Assembly: GCA_934045075.1 (NCBI GenBank)
Contig: OW203738.1
Location: 9,656,868-9,720,867, forward strand
Source: Yponomeuta sedellus
Lineage: Eukaryota; Arthropoda; Insecta; Lepidoptera; Yponomeutidae
DNA length: 64,000 nt
Reading direction: 5' to 3'
Part shown: positions 31,958-41,719 of the stretch, piece by piece
Numbering within the stretch: position 1 is the stretch's first letter
How the letters are laid out: each line of letters opens with the position of its first letter
Position numbers and translations under genes: made by a program
Notes under the pieces: generated by a model
The model's input: the letters and a program-made list of their open reading frames with translations, nothing else
What the model was told of the DNA's origin: nothing
Databases searched by the model: none

Positions 31958-32193
31958 TATTCATAGACATATTACACAGATCTCGTTAGCCCTATACTAA
32001 GTACAACTAAATGACTGTGTTATAGGTGCCAACTCGATGATAGATTTAATACAATAAATACATAGATAACATCCAAGACCCGAGACAAACTAGAAAAGTT
32101 CGTTTCCTAGTTTGACCCGGCCGGCCGGGGATCGACCCCGAGACCTTCCGTTTTACAGACAGCGTGCCAAACCGCTGCGCCACCGAGGCCGTC
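31958..32193 (-). mobile_element. SINE-D, tRNA-derived, copy 1
   Basis: In reverse it begins with 'GGCCTCGGTGGCGCAGCGGT' (A box TGGCGCAGCGG), passes the anticodon-like arm and 'GGTCTCGGGGTCGATCCCCG' (B box), then 'GTCAAACTAGGAAACGAACT', 'GACCCGAGACAAACT' in inverse sense and ends 'AATATGTCTATGAATA' before the tetranucleotide tail. A second copy is at 46102-46333. The cloverleaf is degraded in the arms beyond the boxes. A 63-codon frame across it is an artefact. Confidence 0.8.
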
Positions 32194-32438
32194 AAAAACG
32201 ATACACTGTTTCCTAGAATGAACAAAAATGGGTTCATGGCTATTGTTTACTTGCAATGACTTCTACTTACTTTGTCCGAATATAGTATTTTTTTGCGCGG
32301 CGACCTTGTATCGTCCTAGCACCTCCCTGTCACTCGCTGAATCACTTTCGATCGAATCATAATGGATTATCTGCTCTACTGCACATCGCCGTTTGGGCCT
32401 CTACTCTCTTTCTCTATGTCTTCATTTGGCTGTGAAAC
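32194..32438. other. No recognised feature
   Basis: No supported gene or repeat. Confidence 0.4.
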
Positions 32439-32530
32439 GTACAGTCAATAGCTGGTGAAACTTTACATTTTTGTTGCAAAGTTGCTCGTAACTTAATAAC
32501 ACTGAGCACGTGTGGATTTGTCGATGTTCA
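32439..32530. repeat. Terminal fragment of a Tc1-like repeat (copy 2 of 3)
   Basis: It starts 'TACAGTCAATAG', with 'TTTACATTTTTGTTGCAAAG' and 'CTCGTAACTTAATAACACTG'. It matches 1216-1277. Confidence 0.45.
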
Positions 32531-32810
32531 TGTCGACTTTACGACAAACAGAATAATTGAAACTGAAAATAATCACTCAAATGAATTGATCAAAGAAACC
32601 AACAACCTGTTCAATTCAATTTTATTGCAATAAATTACAGTATAGAGGTGTTATTAAAATAGACGACGAGTTTAATTTCACCGATAACGGCATAGCAAAT
32701 TTATAATTATGAATTAGTATATATTAGGTAATAACAACATTTAAATAATTCCTGAATTATTATGATACTAATAGGTAAATTAAACACTTAACAATCAAAT
32801 AATTTCCGAT
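32531..32810. other. No recognised feature
   Basis: No supported gene or repeat. Confidence 0.4.
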
Positions 32811-32812
32811 GT

Positions 32813-33000
32813 TTACATGTTTGTTATGTCGTGGTTTCTGGTTCCCTCGGCACAGGGTATCCTCGTGTGGGGCCAGAAGCAATGTATGGGTGTATATAAG
32901 TACTATGTTATGTTTAATTTCTGTGTTAAATTTTCCTTTTATAAGTTGAACAATGGACTCGGAAGCGACAGACCCAGGTTCGCTTCCCAGTGCGGGCATG
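32813..33000 (+). mobile_element. SINE-C body and a tRNA-like fragment
   Basis: The body 'TTACATGTTTGTTATGTCGT', 'GTTTCTGGTTCC' and 'CACAGGGTATCCTCGTGTGG' matches SINE-C in plus orientation. Near 32970-32995 lies 'CCCAGGTTCGCTTCCC', a B-box-like motif that seems to belong to another tRNA-like piece. The overlapping frames of 76 and 79 codons are artefacts. Confidence 0.6.
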
Positions 33001-34125
33001 TAGTAATGACTTTGTTTTCTATATTATGTACATTTGTGAAGTTATAGTAGTATAGGTAAGAGCGAGTGATCGTGCTCTTCCACTATAAAGGGAAATTTCC
33101 CGCCAGGCAGATCGTATGCCTGGGGACGGCCGGTCAAACTATTGTTAGTCGGACGTTATATTTATGGTTATGTCATTGAAACACTTTAATTGACAACATT
33201 TCAAAATTGTATGGAGCTCTAATTCGAAAACCATTTCGAGATTTGGCTTTGTAAAGCACTTAAAAAATTATTTCAGTTTTTTCTGTGGTTGCATTTCCGA
33301 GAAAATGGTAAAAACACAAAAATACGCTGATGACGTCACACCATGGCTCTCAGTGAACATGCCTGTGCCACGATAAAAAAAAAGTCAATTTCAAGATCTA
33401 AAATTACCTACTTTGTGTGTATTTAGTAATTATTCGATACGAAATGATGGGCGATGACGTGACAACTTGGAAACCAATGAAACTGCAGTATTTCTTCGTG
33501 AACAGATTGAACAAAATTGAGTAGAGAGAAATAAATTTAACACTACACAAAGTTTGTTTACGTTACGCAAGGCAAGCCACACAACATAAGTATCAGGGTT
33601 ACCATACTTTATACTTACCATTATAAATAACCTTAAAAAAGTAGCTACAAAAGTAACAAACTGGCAGCAAAAACACTCCGATGCAGATAAAGGCTTTGCC
33701 AACACAAAGTGCATTTAAAAAAAGGAACAACTACATACATAAGGGATGATGAATTGAACTAAGCTGATTTAATTGTATAAAAGAAAAACATATTTGCAGA
33801 TATTAAAAAAATACAGAAACTGTTTTTTAACATGGCCCTGGCAATACTAAAATGACATTTGCTTGTAACTATGTTTTTTTAGGATATTAGGCAAAAGAAA
33901 ACATATTGTGAGCCTCGTTGATTCGTCACTTCCGGTAAAAATATTTTAAACTTTAAAATTTAAAAAATATAAGAAAACGTGCGTGTTTCAGAAAATAAAA
34001 AAATATGGGTCGTTTTATTTTGTATCTAGTTTCCTTTAAGACAATAAAATACGTATGCTAAAAAAATTAAATGTTGTCAATTGCGCGATGCAGGGATGTT
34101 GGAGTTTGTAGCGCGCGCGCAGAGT
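33001..34125. other. No recognised gene
   Basis: A piece at 33030-33075 resembles the outer end of family F ('GTGAAGTTATAGTAGTATAG'). A 94-codon minus frame (33430-33714) has no recognisable domain. Confidence 0.35.
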
Positions 34126-34126
34126 T

Positions 34127-34325
34127 GACATGTGTCACAGTAGCAATACCACTCGCTAACTGTAAAAGAAAACTTCATGAGGAAACCAAAGTATCTGAGG
34201 TGTTCAAATACCTCCGCTTTTGAAATTGCTAATGGCGGTGGGCACGCGTGTTAATTAAACCCATACCCATACCCTCTGACTGAGAGGAAGTCTGCCTACA
34301 ATGCGACGTTTATAGACTCCATAAA
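34127..34325 (+). repeat. Family F interspersed repeat, near full length
   Basis: It contains 'AGTAGCAATACCACTCGCTA', 'GAGGAAACCAAAGTATCTGA', 'TTTTGAAATTGCTAATGGCG' and 'CTCTGACTGAGAG'. It is the plus-orientation counterpart of the copy at 46900-47105. Confidence 0.7.
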
Positions 34326-34830
34326 AAAAAGTTGATCGATTAACACTCGTAATTTAAATTAAAACTCTACAAGTCTTAAGTAGACCCACTACGGCGACAT
34401 TTTTTCACGTTTTTTTTTGTCTCAGGACGCCTCGGGCGGCTTGACCTTGGATACGCGGAAGAGCATCGCCTTTGAGAATACCTCATACCCAGTTACTCCG
34501 AATTAATTTAGCGCACCACTTAATACTTACCTACTATGTATAAACTTCCTAAAACCATATGTGATGTTATCTGGCCGGCGAACGATAAATACAGTAGTGG
34601 ATAATGGATTCAAGGTGATATTTTCAAGTTTCGGCGTTTTACATGTCAGTCAAGTCTGAATTTTTGGTCAGGTTACTTGCGCGACGCGACTACTTTGAGT
34701 GGGTGCCTCACAAGAGGCAATTGATATAAACGTAGTTTGGTTTTAATTTACAGACTTTACCAATATCTATGCCAATATAATAGTAGTTACAAATCGAAGT
34801 TTGATCTTGCTTAGATTTTTTTTCTGAAGA
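34326..34830. other. No recognised feature
   Basis: No supported gene or repeat. Confidence 0.4.
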
Positions 34831-34833
34831 CAG

Positions 34834-34913
34834 GGCGCTATGCCGCTCATTAGGGGAGGGCTATGTCCAGCAGTGGACTACATAATATAGCCTGAAGAAG
34901 AAGAAGAAGATTT
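34834..34913 (+). mobile_element. LINE 3' tail (family D' terminus) with (GAA)n
   Basis: Only the last 60 bp are present: 'CATTAGGGGAGGGCTATGTC', 'CAGCAGTGGAC' and 'CCTGAAGAAGAAGAAGAAGA'. It matches the ends at 18640 and 56970. Confidence 0.75.
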
Positions 34914-35060
34914 TTTTTCATGTAGACTATAAACGTCCCACTGCAGGGCACATGCCTTCTCTCAGAGTGTGAGTATGGGCTTAATTAAGGCTTAGTTAGT
35001 TGGCAATTTCTAGCGCTGAGGTATTTGAAAAACCCCAGACACTCAAGGTTTCTCTTGTTA
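34914..35060 (-). repeat. Family F interspersed repeat
   Basis: It contains 'CGTCCCACTGCAGGGCACAT', 'TCTCTCAGAGTGTGAG', 'GGCTTAATTAAGGC' and 'GTTGGCAATTTCTAGCGC'. It begins right after the (GAA)n tail of the preceding element. Confidence 0.65.
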
Positions 35061-36518
35061 ACTAATCAAAAATAAATTTGAGCCTTGTAAAAATTTTGTA
35101 TGAAAAGAATTATAATATGCAAAGACCAATTTTTTTTTACTTTGTTATTTTCAAACCTCACTTATGTTCTCTTTATTGGTAAAGTTTTATTGCGATCATT
35201 TGTAAATTAGGACATACGACATATGCATGGCAATCGCCTTTTTAATCTTCTATCGCCTTCGAAAGCGTCTATATTATATTAGGATGAAGTTCTAAGAAAT
35301 GCCGCGAAATAGTTTTTACCTATGTCATTTCCTCAATTCTAATTTATTTTCGAGCTAAACCTTAACTAACATTCAATAGGTAAGTGGCGATCTTACGTTG
35401 CTTAGATTCAGTCGAACATGACAAAGCTTGAATGACATTTAGCACTTTTCTTTTTGATTAAATTTTTAATCGAAATATAGCCATCACGGTTACGCAACTA
35501 ACAGTTTCTTCCGCACAGATACAGCTGGTACTGTCTGGCCAAAAAATGCGTCCGCACAAAAGTGTACGGTATGTCGGTGTGTAAAAAGCTAATTTCACGC
35601 AACATAAACTTCGTGATCGATTTTTTTCTCGCGTGTTATGATGACAGTGCCACTTCCTTATTAATCTGCCGTCGAACTCCTTTGTGATGGATTTCGGCAA
35701 TGCGAAGTGGAGCGAAGTGATATTGCCAGTCACACTGCGTCATTTAATTAAGCACTGCACATCAGGTACACCTATATATGCAGTGAATTCATCCATAACT
35801 TTGTCTACCGGTTTTATTTAACATAATTAACCAATCACCATGGACCATTTCCTTCAAAACGGAAAAGGTAGTGCATTTAAACCAGAGCTATTAAGAAATG
35901 ACTCCAATGTGTTTGGTTTAAACCACACCGTATGGCGGTAGTTGGCTAGTTTTGATTCTGCCCGGCATCACACTAACCTCTTGTTCGTTGCAATGTTATG
36001 TGACTGAACGAACCCAAGCCTCAAGCGAGGCGTAGGGCGAGCAAGAGGGTAGTGTGTAGGGAGTTTTAAAATATATTTTTTAGTTTTTGTATGTACCTAG
36101 CATATAAGAATATTTTAAATTGTAAAACCAAGAGCTATCTGCCAACAAACTCTTATGCAGTTTGGCAGAAACCAACTTTTGTATTTTTATTTCAATAAAC
36201 GTCTTCAATCAATCATACATAGCCTAAATTCTGACTTGTCTATGCTTAGTATTTTCAGTTCCACATTTAACGAACTCTAGAGTAGAGACTTCACCAACAC
36301 AATATTAGCAGCACTAATAAACTCTTTGAATTGTTCGTCTTACATGCTCAATAACTTTGGTATATTATTAACTCAAATCTGGATTAACTTACTTGCGAAT
36401 CAGAGTGAAACCTGGCCGGACTGTTCTGACAAAAAATCAAGTACCTAAGTTAATCCGAATAATGTAGTGCTTACAAAAGTTTAATTTCAAAACCTTGATA
36501 TAAGTAGGAACTATATTC
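35061..36518. other. No recognised gene
   Basis: A 91-codon minus frame (35458-35733) has no recognisable domain. No recurring repeat was found. Confidence 0.35.
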
Positions 36519-36522
36519 TTTT

Positions 36523-36775
36523 TTTATGCACTAACCCGTACTAAGGAAAATTTTAAAATCCTATTTAGAGGCTAAAAATTCCACCCATGCCGGGACTCGA
36601 ACCCGCGACCTCTGGCTAACCGTGCCAGCGCTCTCCCAACTGAGCTAATCGGCGACTCACCGGCATCAGTGAAATTTCGAACCTCTTTACAATACTCTCT
36701 GTATGCCTGTACGTTTAACGGAGAATATTGTAAAGAGGAGGTTGGGTTGAATTTTTAGCCTCTAAATAGGTTTAT
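36523..36775 (-). mobile_element. SINE-A, collapsed inverted pair
   Basis: A minus-oriented copy ('TGCACTAACCCGTACTAAGG', B box 'GGGACTCGAACCC') runs to about 36705. It is followed, after deletion of most of the second unit, by plus-oriented ends 'GTAAAGAGGAGGTTGGGTTG' and 'TTTTTAGCCTCTAAATAGGT'. The pair has the same arrangement as at 47112-47420. Confidence 0.75.
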
Positions 36776-36905
36776 AAGTAGGAACTATCAATATCATAAT
36801 CGTCTCAGCCTGCCACCGCCTTTGCTAGGTATAGGCCTCTCCCCCCAAATGCCATCTCGCACGGTCTCTCCATCCGCGTCTACGGACCTTCCACCTATTA
36901 AGCCA
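36776..36905 (-). mobile_element. LINE 3' end fragment
   Basis: Reading in reverse, 'GGGGAGAGGCCTATACCTAG' and 'GCAGGCTGAGACGATTATGA' follow the shape of the common GAGGCCTATGTCCAGCAGTGG tail. It is decayed, so the assignment is tentative. Confidence 0.35.
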
Positions 36906-37185
36906 TATCCGACCAGCAAGCTACTGGGATCTGTTTCAGAAAACTACCATTTCTAGTTGATTATGACCATTCTCTCCAGGTAGCGCAACCGAGTCTTCCT
37001 ACTTGTTAATCTGTGGGTTGATCGACTTTGCATTGTGCATCGAATTGTCATAGTGTGTTGCGAATTGTAGTTTTTAAAACGGGTTCTTGGTCTGCTGACT
37101 AACCGGTCGTCCTTTTCTCGGCCGCCGCAATCAATCAATTTTATTGTCAATCTAATATTAGCAGACATTTAGTACACATCACTGC
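36906..37185. other. No recognised feature
   Basis: A 71-codon minus frame is not supported. Confidence 0.35.
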
Positions 37186-37261
37186 TACCCGAATAGATAG
37201 GTAGAAAGAGAACGCTTTATTGTACATAAGAATGGAATTTTATAAAGGTTACGTTAGGGAA

Positions 37262-37885
37262 AAGAAAGGTTATGCAACACAGGGTGCGTTCAGTGCATGG
37301 ATGGGTAAACCGTCTATGACTAATGCTAGTGGCATTTTTCCGAGCGGTTCCGTGCTTCGCAAGGTACGTTAAGCAGTTGGTGCTGGTTGCAGTCGATAGA
37401 TAGCAGTCGTTAAGCCAGGTCAGAGTGCTTAGTGCGAGTTTTTTAACTACTCGATCGCGTTAACGTAAACTCATATTTCTATGGCATCGAGGAAGCGCCA
37501 CCTAGCGACAAGTATGGAAATTAAAATTGCTGAGTGCGAGTTGTAATGGTTTACGTTGAGAAGTGAGTTACCAGCCAAAACACGAATAAACGCGAGTGCG
37601 AGTTGTACTGTGACAGCGTTTTGCCAGTTCGAACGGTTAACTTACTCATACTCACTACTCAATGCTCGATTAACGCTGTAGTAAAGTTATTCGATTGGAT
37701 CTGTCAAACTCGCACTAAGCACTCAGAGGCCTTAGAGCGGCATGAAAACTTCTGACAGTAAGAGCAGCCTCTAGTCTTGCAAGCCTCCACCAAGCCAGGC
37801 TTGGCCCCCGTGATGGAGTATGCTATACCTTGGAAGAGACCCATGCCCCTCGGTGGGGACCTAATGGGTTGATGATGATGATGAA
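37262..37885 (+). mobile_element. SINE-B with 5S-like head and (TGA)n tail, interrupted
   Basis: The head 'GGTGCGTTCAGTGCATGGAT' and 'GGGTAAACCGTC' is a degraded 5S-like region. The body runs 'CCGTGCTTCGCAAGGTACGT' to 'TTAAGCCAGGTC', is broken by the MITE, and resumes 'AGAGGCCTTAGAGCGGC' to 'GGGGACCTAATGGGTTGATG' with a (GAT)n tail at 37870-37885. The tail and 3' terminal block define the 3' end of the family. Confidence 0.8.
37422..37724 (+). mobile_element. 303-bp MITE with AGAGTGCTTAGTGCGAGTT ends, copy 2
   Basis: It has the same ends and the same internal 'GAGTGCGAGTTGTA' copies as the element at 29379-29687, in inverse orientation. The host SINE-B reads GGTC/AGAGGCCT across the insertion, so the empty site is known exactly. 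Confidence 0.9.
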
Positions 37886-38000
37886 GAATGAAATTTACAC
37901 AGATATTTCTTAACCAAAGAGTACAGACGGCGGCGTTATCACTAAAAGTGATCTCTTCCAGACAATCTTTGAATGGACTGAACTAATACATTAGTGAAGC

Positions 38001-38970
38001 AGTAGATGTACAAACAAAACATATAAAATAATAATTTCAGAGGTATATGAATACATGCCTACATAACAGTCTTAATAAATGAAATGATCACCAGATACGT
38101 AAACATACAAATAATTTACGTTAATAAAAGTAAAAATTAATGTTATCTATAAATACATGACTAATTAACAAAATATACCTACACATTGAAATAGGTCGAT
38201 AACACACAAGAGCTTTTACTTTCCCAGTCTATACTTTCATTAAATAGTTTAAAATAATGTTTTCCCGCTAAGTTGTATAGGTGTTAGTCTTATAACACCG
38301 ATTTCTTCGAAAATTAATTTTAAATTGAAGCTTTTTTACCCAACACCCCAAGTAACGGAGGGTACCGTTTTTTTGTCGCTGCGGTCACTCGGTCACCTTA
38401 CACTTTCAATTCAGTGCCTCAACGTGTTTGCTGTTGAACTATGTATGTACGAGTGTCTGTGTAATTGTTGTACCAACATTTGGAACTTAAATTTATCTTA
38501 AAATTTTTTTTAGATTAAACTGCGTGGAAAACCCGAACTAAAGCCGGTCGTTAGTGAAATTGTTAAATTATGTAAATCAACTAAATCAGGTTACCTAAAT
38601 AATCAAAATAGAGGATTTAGAGCACTGGCGTTTTGTTCAATGTGTAATTTCAATGAACTGAGTCATAAAAAGTCACTTATTATCCACATTGTACGAGCGT
38701 CACCCAAGACTAGCTTTCTATTTAGCCTAACAGACATCCAGAGTATGAATAGTCAGTGCTGCAAACTCTACTCAGGAGATTTCCTGATTTTAGGCACTGT
38801 CTCCTGATTTACTGTTGTATTTGTAGAATTGAGTAAAATCTCCTGAATTTTGACAAGTAGCCACTACATTTCTGCATATTCCACCTTTGTTAACTAGTTA
38901 ACACTAACACAATCTCAATGGTTAGTGATAGATAGTTCTTCGAAAAAAAAGAAGTATTCGCAACATAAAA
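38001..38970. other. No recognised feature
   Basis: AT-rich DNA with no supported gene or repeat. Confidence 0.4.
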
Positions 38971-38976
38971 AAAAAT

Positions 38977-39026
38977 AATGCTTCTATTTCCTAGGCGCTT
39001 AAAATAGCCTAGGGAATAGAAGCATT
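38977..39026. repeat. 20-bp hairpin framed by poly-A and poly-T
   Basis: Arms AATGCTTCTATTTCCTAGGC and GCCTAGGGAATAGAAGCATT (one mismatch) have a 10-base loop. Poly-A lies to the left and poly-T to the right, extending the stem. On transcription either way it would fold strongly; no role can be assigned. Confidence 0.75.
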
Positions 39027-39390
39027 TTTTTTTTAGTTAGTGGCAACTCAAATTACTAACTACAATCTACCTTTTGGTTTAAAAAAAATTAAAAAAAAAA
39101 AAATCAATCTACCTAATTGTCAACTGTCAAAATTCTTGAGTGTCAAAGGGTTTTTTTTTTGTTATTTTATGGCCTGGTAACACAACCTTTAAGCCATAAT
39201 CTATATTGAATAAAAAAGCATGTGTTTTTTGGTTTGTATTTCTCTGCTTCACTAACATAATTTACTTAATCTAAACTCATAATTGATCAAAAAGGTATTT
39301 TTTTTTCTTCCGATTTTTTTTGGCGTCTCCTGATTTTTTCTTCAAAGTTTCCTTTTTTTCTTGCTGGTGGGGTTTGCAGCACTGTGAATA
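39027..39390. other. No recognised feature
   Basis: Several poly-A and poly-T tracts. Blocks such as 'CTCCTGATTT' recur between 38780 and 39345 without clear unit structure. Confidence 0.35.
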
Positions 39391-39392
39391 GT

Positions 39393-39545
39393 AGTCAGCC
39401 TCCTTTTAGAGAGAGAGAGAGAGTCTATGTTCAGCAGTCATCGTGGAGTAGCGATACCAAACGCAAAGGTTTTTAAATACCTCAGGTACTCAGGTTTCCT
39501 TACGATATTTAACTTCACAGTAAGAGAATGTCATTAGGTACTACT
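39393..39545 (-). repeat. Family F repeat with (GA)n
   Basis: It contains a (GA)n run at 39409-39422, then 'CCTCAGGTACTCAGGTTTCC' and 'TTAACTTCACAGTAAGAGAA', the distal part of family F in reverse. Confidence 0.55.
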
Positions 39546-39860
39546 GTAAATTGAAAAAGTCTTTGGTAGATGCCGCTATCGAACCCTGGTCTGCACGGTT
39601 ATGATACGACTAGGCAAGAATTGTACCGATCCGCCACCACCACCAGAGTCTAGTACCAGCGAACCTTCAACGGTTTTGTAGAGAGTCTCATAAATAAGGT
39701 ATCACTTTTCAAAAATAAAAAACCGGCATGGTGCGTGTCGGGTCACGCGCATTGTTATCACTGGGAGGGTTCCGTAGTCGGTCGCAAATATGTTCGAACT
39801 TAGAACTCGAAATTATGATTTTAGTTTCTTATACTTACTACTTGCTTTAAACAAGTAACA

Positions 39861-40080
39861 ACTTTATTAAAGTAATTAAAACTGTTTCTATACGGATTTA
39901 ACTCGTTTATTACATTTTTACAATTTTCCGACGTTTCGGCACTTTTTCAGGTGCCGTGGTCTCGGATGAGGAAACGTCGGAAAATTTTAAAAATGTAATA
40001 AACGAGTAAAACCCGTATAGAAACAGTTTCAATTATGTCTAGTGCTCGTGTTAACCTTAAAAAATACTTTATTAAAGTAA
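39861..40080. mobile_element. Foldback element flanked by a 15-bp direct repeat
   Basis: Long arms (39873-39950 and about 39967-40035) pair over 70+ bp, with ends 'AAACTGTTTCTATACGG' and 'CCGTATAGAAACAGTTT'. The centre carries 'GACGTTTCGGCAC' and 'GGTGCCGTGGTCTCGG'. The direct repeat ACTTTATTAAAGTAA is present at 39861-39875 and 40066-40080. An A-rich run 'CCTTAAAAAAT' precedes the right copy. Confidence 0.8.
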
Positions 40081-40102
40081 CTTTAATTTTATAAATTGTA
40101 CT

Positions 40103-40340
40103 GCTTCGTTGGTCTAGCGGTACTACGTCTCATTACCTTGCCGGAGGTCATCGGTTCGATTTCCTATGGAGGCCGCCGTATATTAGTACAAATGTTCTCG
40201 GCCCGGGTATATTTCCATATTTGTGATATTCTTGTCTGGTTACCCTATGGTAACATAATTTGGGACCAGGACAAAAGACTTTGCTGTGTGGAAGTTGCTA
40301 TTATACCTCGTTAACTCCTACTTATTGGTAATGGGTTTTC
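40103..40340 (+). mobile_element. SINE-E, tRNA-derived
   Basis: The head 'CTTCGTTGGTCTAGCGGTAC' carries an A box (TGGTCTAGCGGT) and 'GGTCATCGGTTCGATTTCC' carries a B box (GGTTCGATTTC). The body is 'TGGGACCAGGACAAAAG' and further. No other copy was found in this window. A 72-codon frame across it is an artefact. Confidence 0.65.
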
Positions 40341-40730
40341 GTTTTATTTAATTATGTGTACTGCCCTGAAATTTTTCACGTTTCTACAGTTAACAGGAGA
40401 AGAAGGTGACCACTAAGTTTTTAGCGCATTAGCGTTTAAATCTAAAAATGCTTTTCTTACACTCACAATATTTTGAAACGATCAATTCAACGACACTTCG
40501 GACTATGGAGTAAACGAGAAAATAAAATGTAGGGCAGGTACTCGAAAACATTTTTTTCTTTTAAAGATTTCATCCTTAAATTTTCTCGGCTGATTATTAT
40601 CGATGCCAAATTTGAACTTTGTAGCACTAACCGCCTCAGAGCTAAGCCGTGGACAGACAGAGAGAAAAACAGATAAACGGACATGGTGAAAGTATCAGCG
40701 TATTCCTAGTTGACTGCGGACCCCTAAAAA

Positions 40731-41060
40731 TACCCACTTGTGTAATTTTTCATGTGAATCAAAAAGCCCGCAGCGTCCTTCCAAGAGAAGCCGCAAAACT
40801 GTCATCAAGGTGGTCCACCTGCACTTAATTACTTTCGATGGCCTTGCCTCTTTCATTACAAGTTTTTGAGATCTAATAATACTGATTATAAATTAAAAGT
40901 GTAGTGCACGATAGTTAAGTAGCGCTTGAACTAGTTAGGTTATAGAGGCTACTGGTAATTTTGACTTTATGATGGTCACGACGAAGATTAGTTTTGGTTC
41001 GTTGATTGATTTGTAAAGCTACCTACATTTTCATCACTATAATTACAGCTCTCATCATCA
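40731..41060. other. No recognised feature
   Basis: No supported gene or repeat. Confidence 0.4.
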
Positions 41061-41067
41061 TCATTTC

Positions 41068-41405
41068 ACACGTTTTATTTAAAAGTGAACATGAAAAATT
41101 TTAACAACTGTGACAACTATTTTTAGATTTTACAGTCTAGAACCTAGATGATTCTAGGTTGTCGTTGTTATTGTTGATACAACCAAGGACTTTAATCAGT
41201 TTCCGCCAAAACAGCCGTTTTTAGCGAAAATCGATTTAAGTTCTATTGATCATAGGTACTAGACTGTGAGTTCTAAAAATAGATGTCATATGTAGTTGTT
41301 AAGATTTCTCATGTTCACTTTTAGATAAAAACGTATTATAAAACAACTTATGATTTTTTTTTTCACTGGTGGCGCTAGTTAGCGTCCCGAAACGCCTTAA
41401 TAGAA
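41068..41405. mobile_element. Family H TIR element, copy lacking its left tip
   Basis: The inner repeat 'AAAAGTGAACATGAAAAATT' with 'TTAACAACTGTGACAACTAT' on the left pairs with 'AGATTTCTCATGTTCACTTT' on the right. The right end shows 'GGTGGCGCTAGTTAGCG' before 'CCTTAATAGA'. The left 40-50 bp present in the copy at 48391-48840 are missing. Confidence 0.7.
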
Positions 41406-41539
41406 CGACCAATTCTACTTATCACATCTATGGAGAGGGATAATGTGGAATTAATAATAATAAGAAAGCCTTTTACTCCGAAGTTTTTTTACAGTTTTTC
41501 CTTTCTACAAATTGGTTCTAGTACACTAATCACATTAAA

Positions 41540-41665
41540 TCTCTAAGTTCGATGTGCCTTACGGCATAGGCCTCCTCCAACGCCTTCCACTGCTTCCTGT
41601 CGGTTGCAATTCTTAAAGCGGACCTAGAGTCAGTTTTAGATCATCTTCCCATCTTGTCACATGGA
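41540..41665 (-). pseudogene. LINE 3' terminal coding fragment
   Basis: Reverse translation gives 'ALRIATDRKQWKALEEAYAV', the usual C-terminal pattern of LINE reverse transcriptase proteins. It is short and has no UTR features. Confidence 0.6.
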
Positions 41666-41719
41666 ATTACTTGGGCACATAGATTCTACTCAGCTCAACA
41701 GGCATAGCTTAACAGCCCT

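Larger units (their letters stand above)
37187..38000 (-). mobile_element. LINE 3' end split by SINE-B and a MITE
   Basis: The outer layer is a minus-strand LINE 3' end: 'GAACGCTTTATTGTACATAA' at 37209 on the left and 'GGCGTTATCACTAAAAGTGA' with 'CTCTTCCAGACA' at 37933-37965 on the right, matching 25733-25880 and 54645-54785. SINE-B occupies about 37262-37885 and itself carries the MITE at 37422-37724. Confidence 0.65.
39718..40730 (+). repeat. Family G repeat, split by two later insertions
   Basis: Left end 'ACCGGCATGGTGCGTGTCGG' and 'GAGGGTTCCGTAG'; right end 'GTGGACAGACAGAGAG' and 'GACTGCGGACCCCTAAAAAT'. Removing the foldback insertion (39876-40065) and SINE-E (about 40103-40340) leaves about 590 bp, close to the 575 bp of the copy at 11690. 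Confidence 0.6.

Noticed and set aside
31034..31970. Four long ORFs (267-310 codons) with NERT/NKQT or SFVR/CLFV repeats
   Set aside because: They are products of a stop-free tetranucleotide microsatellite read in several phases on both strands.
34081..34125. GCGCGCGCGC run as a possible regulatory island
   Set aside because: Only about ten bases long, with no associated gene or promoter elements.
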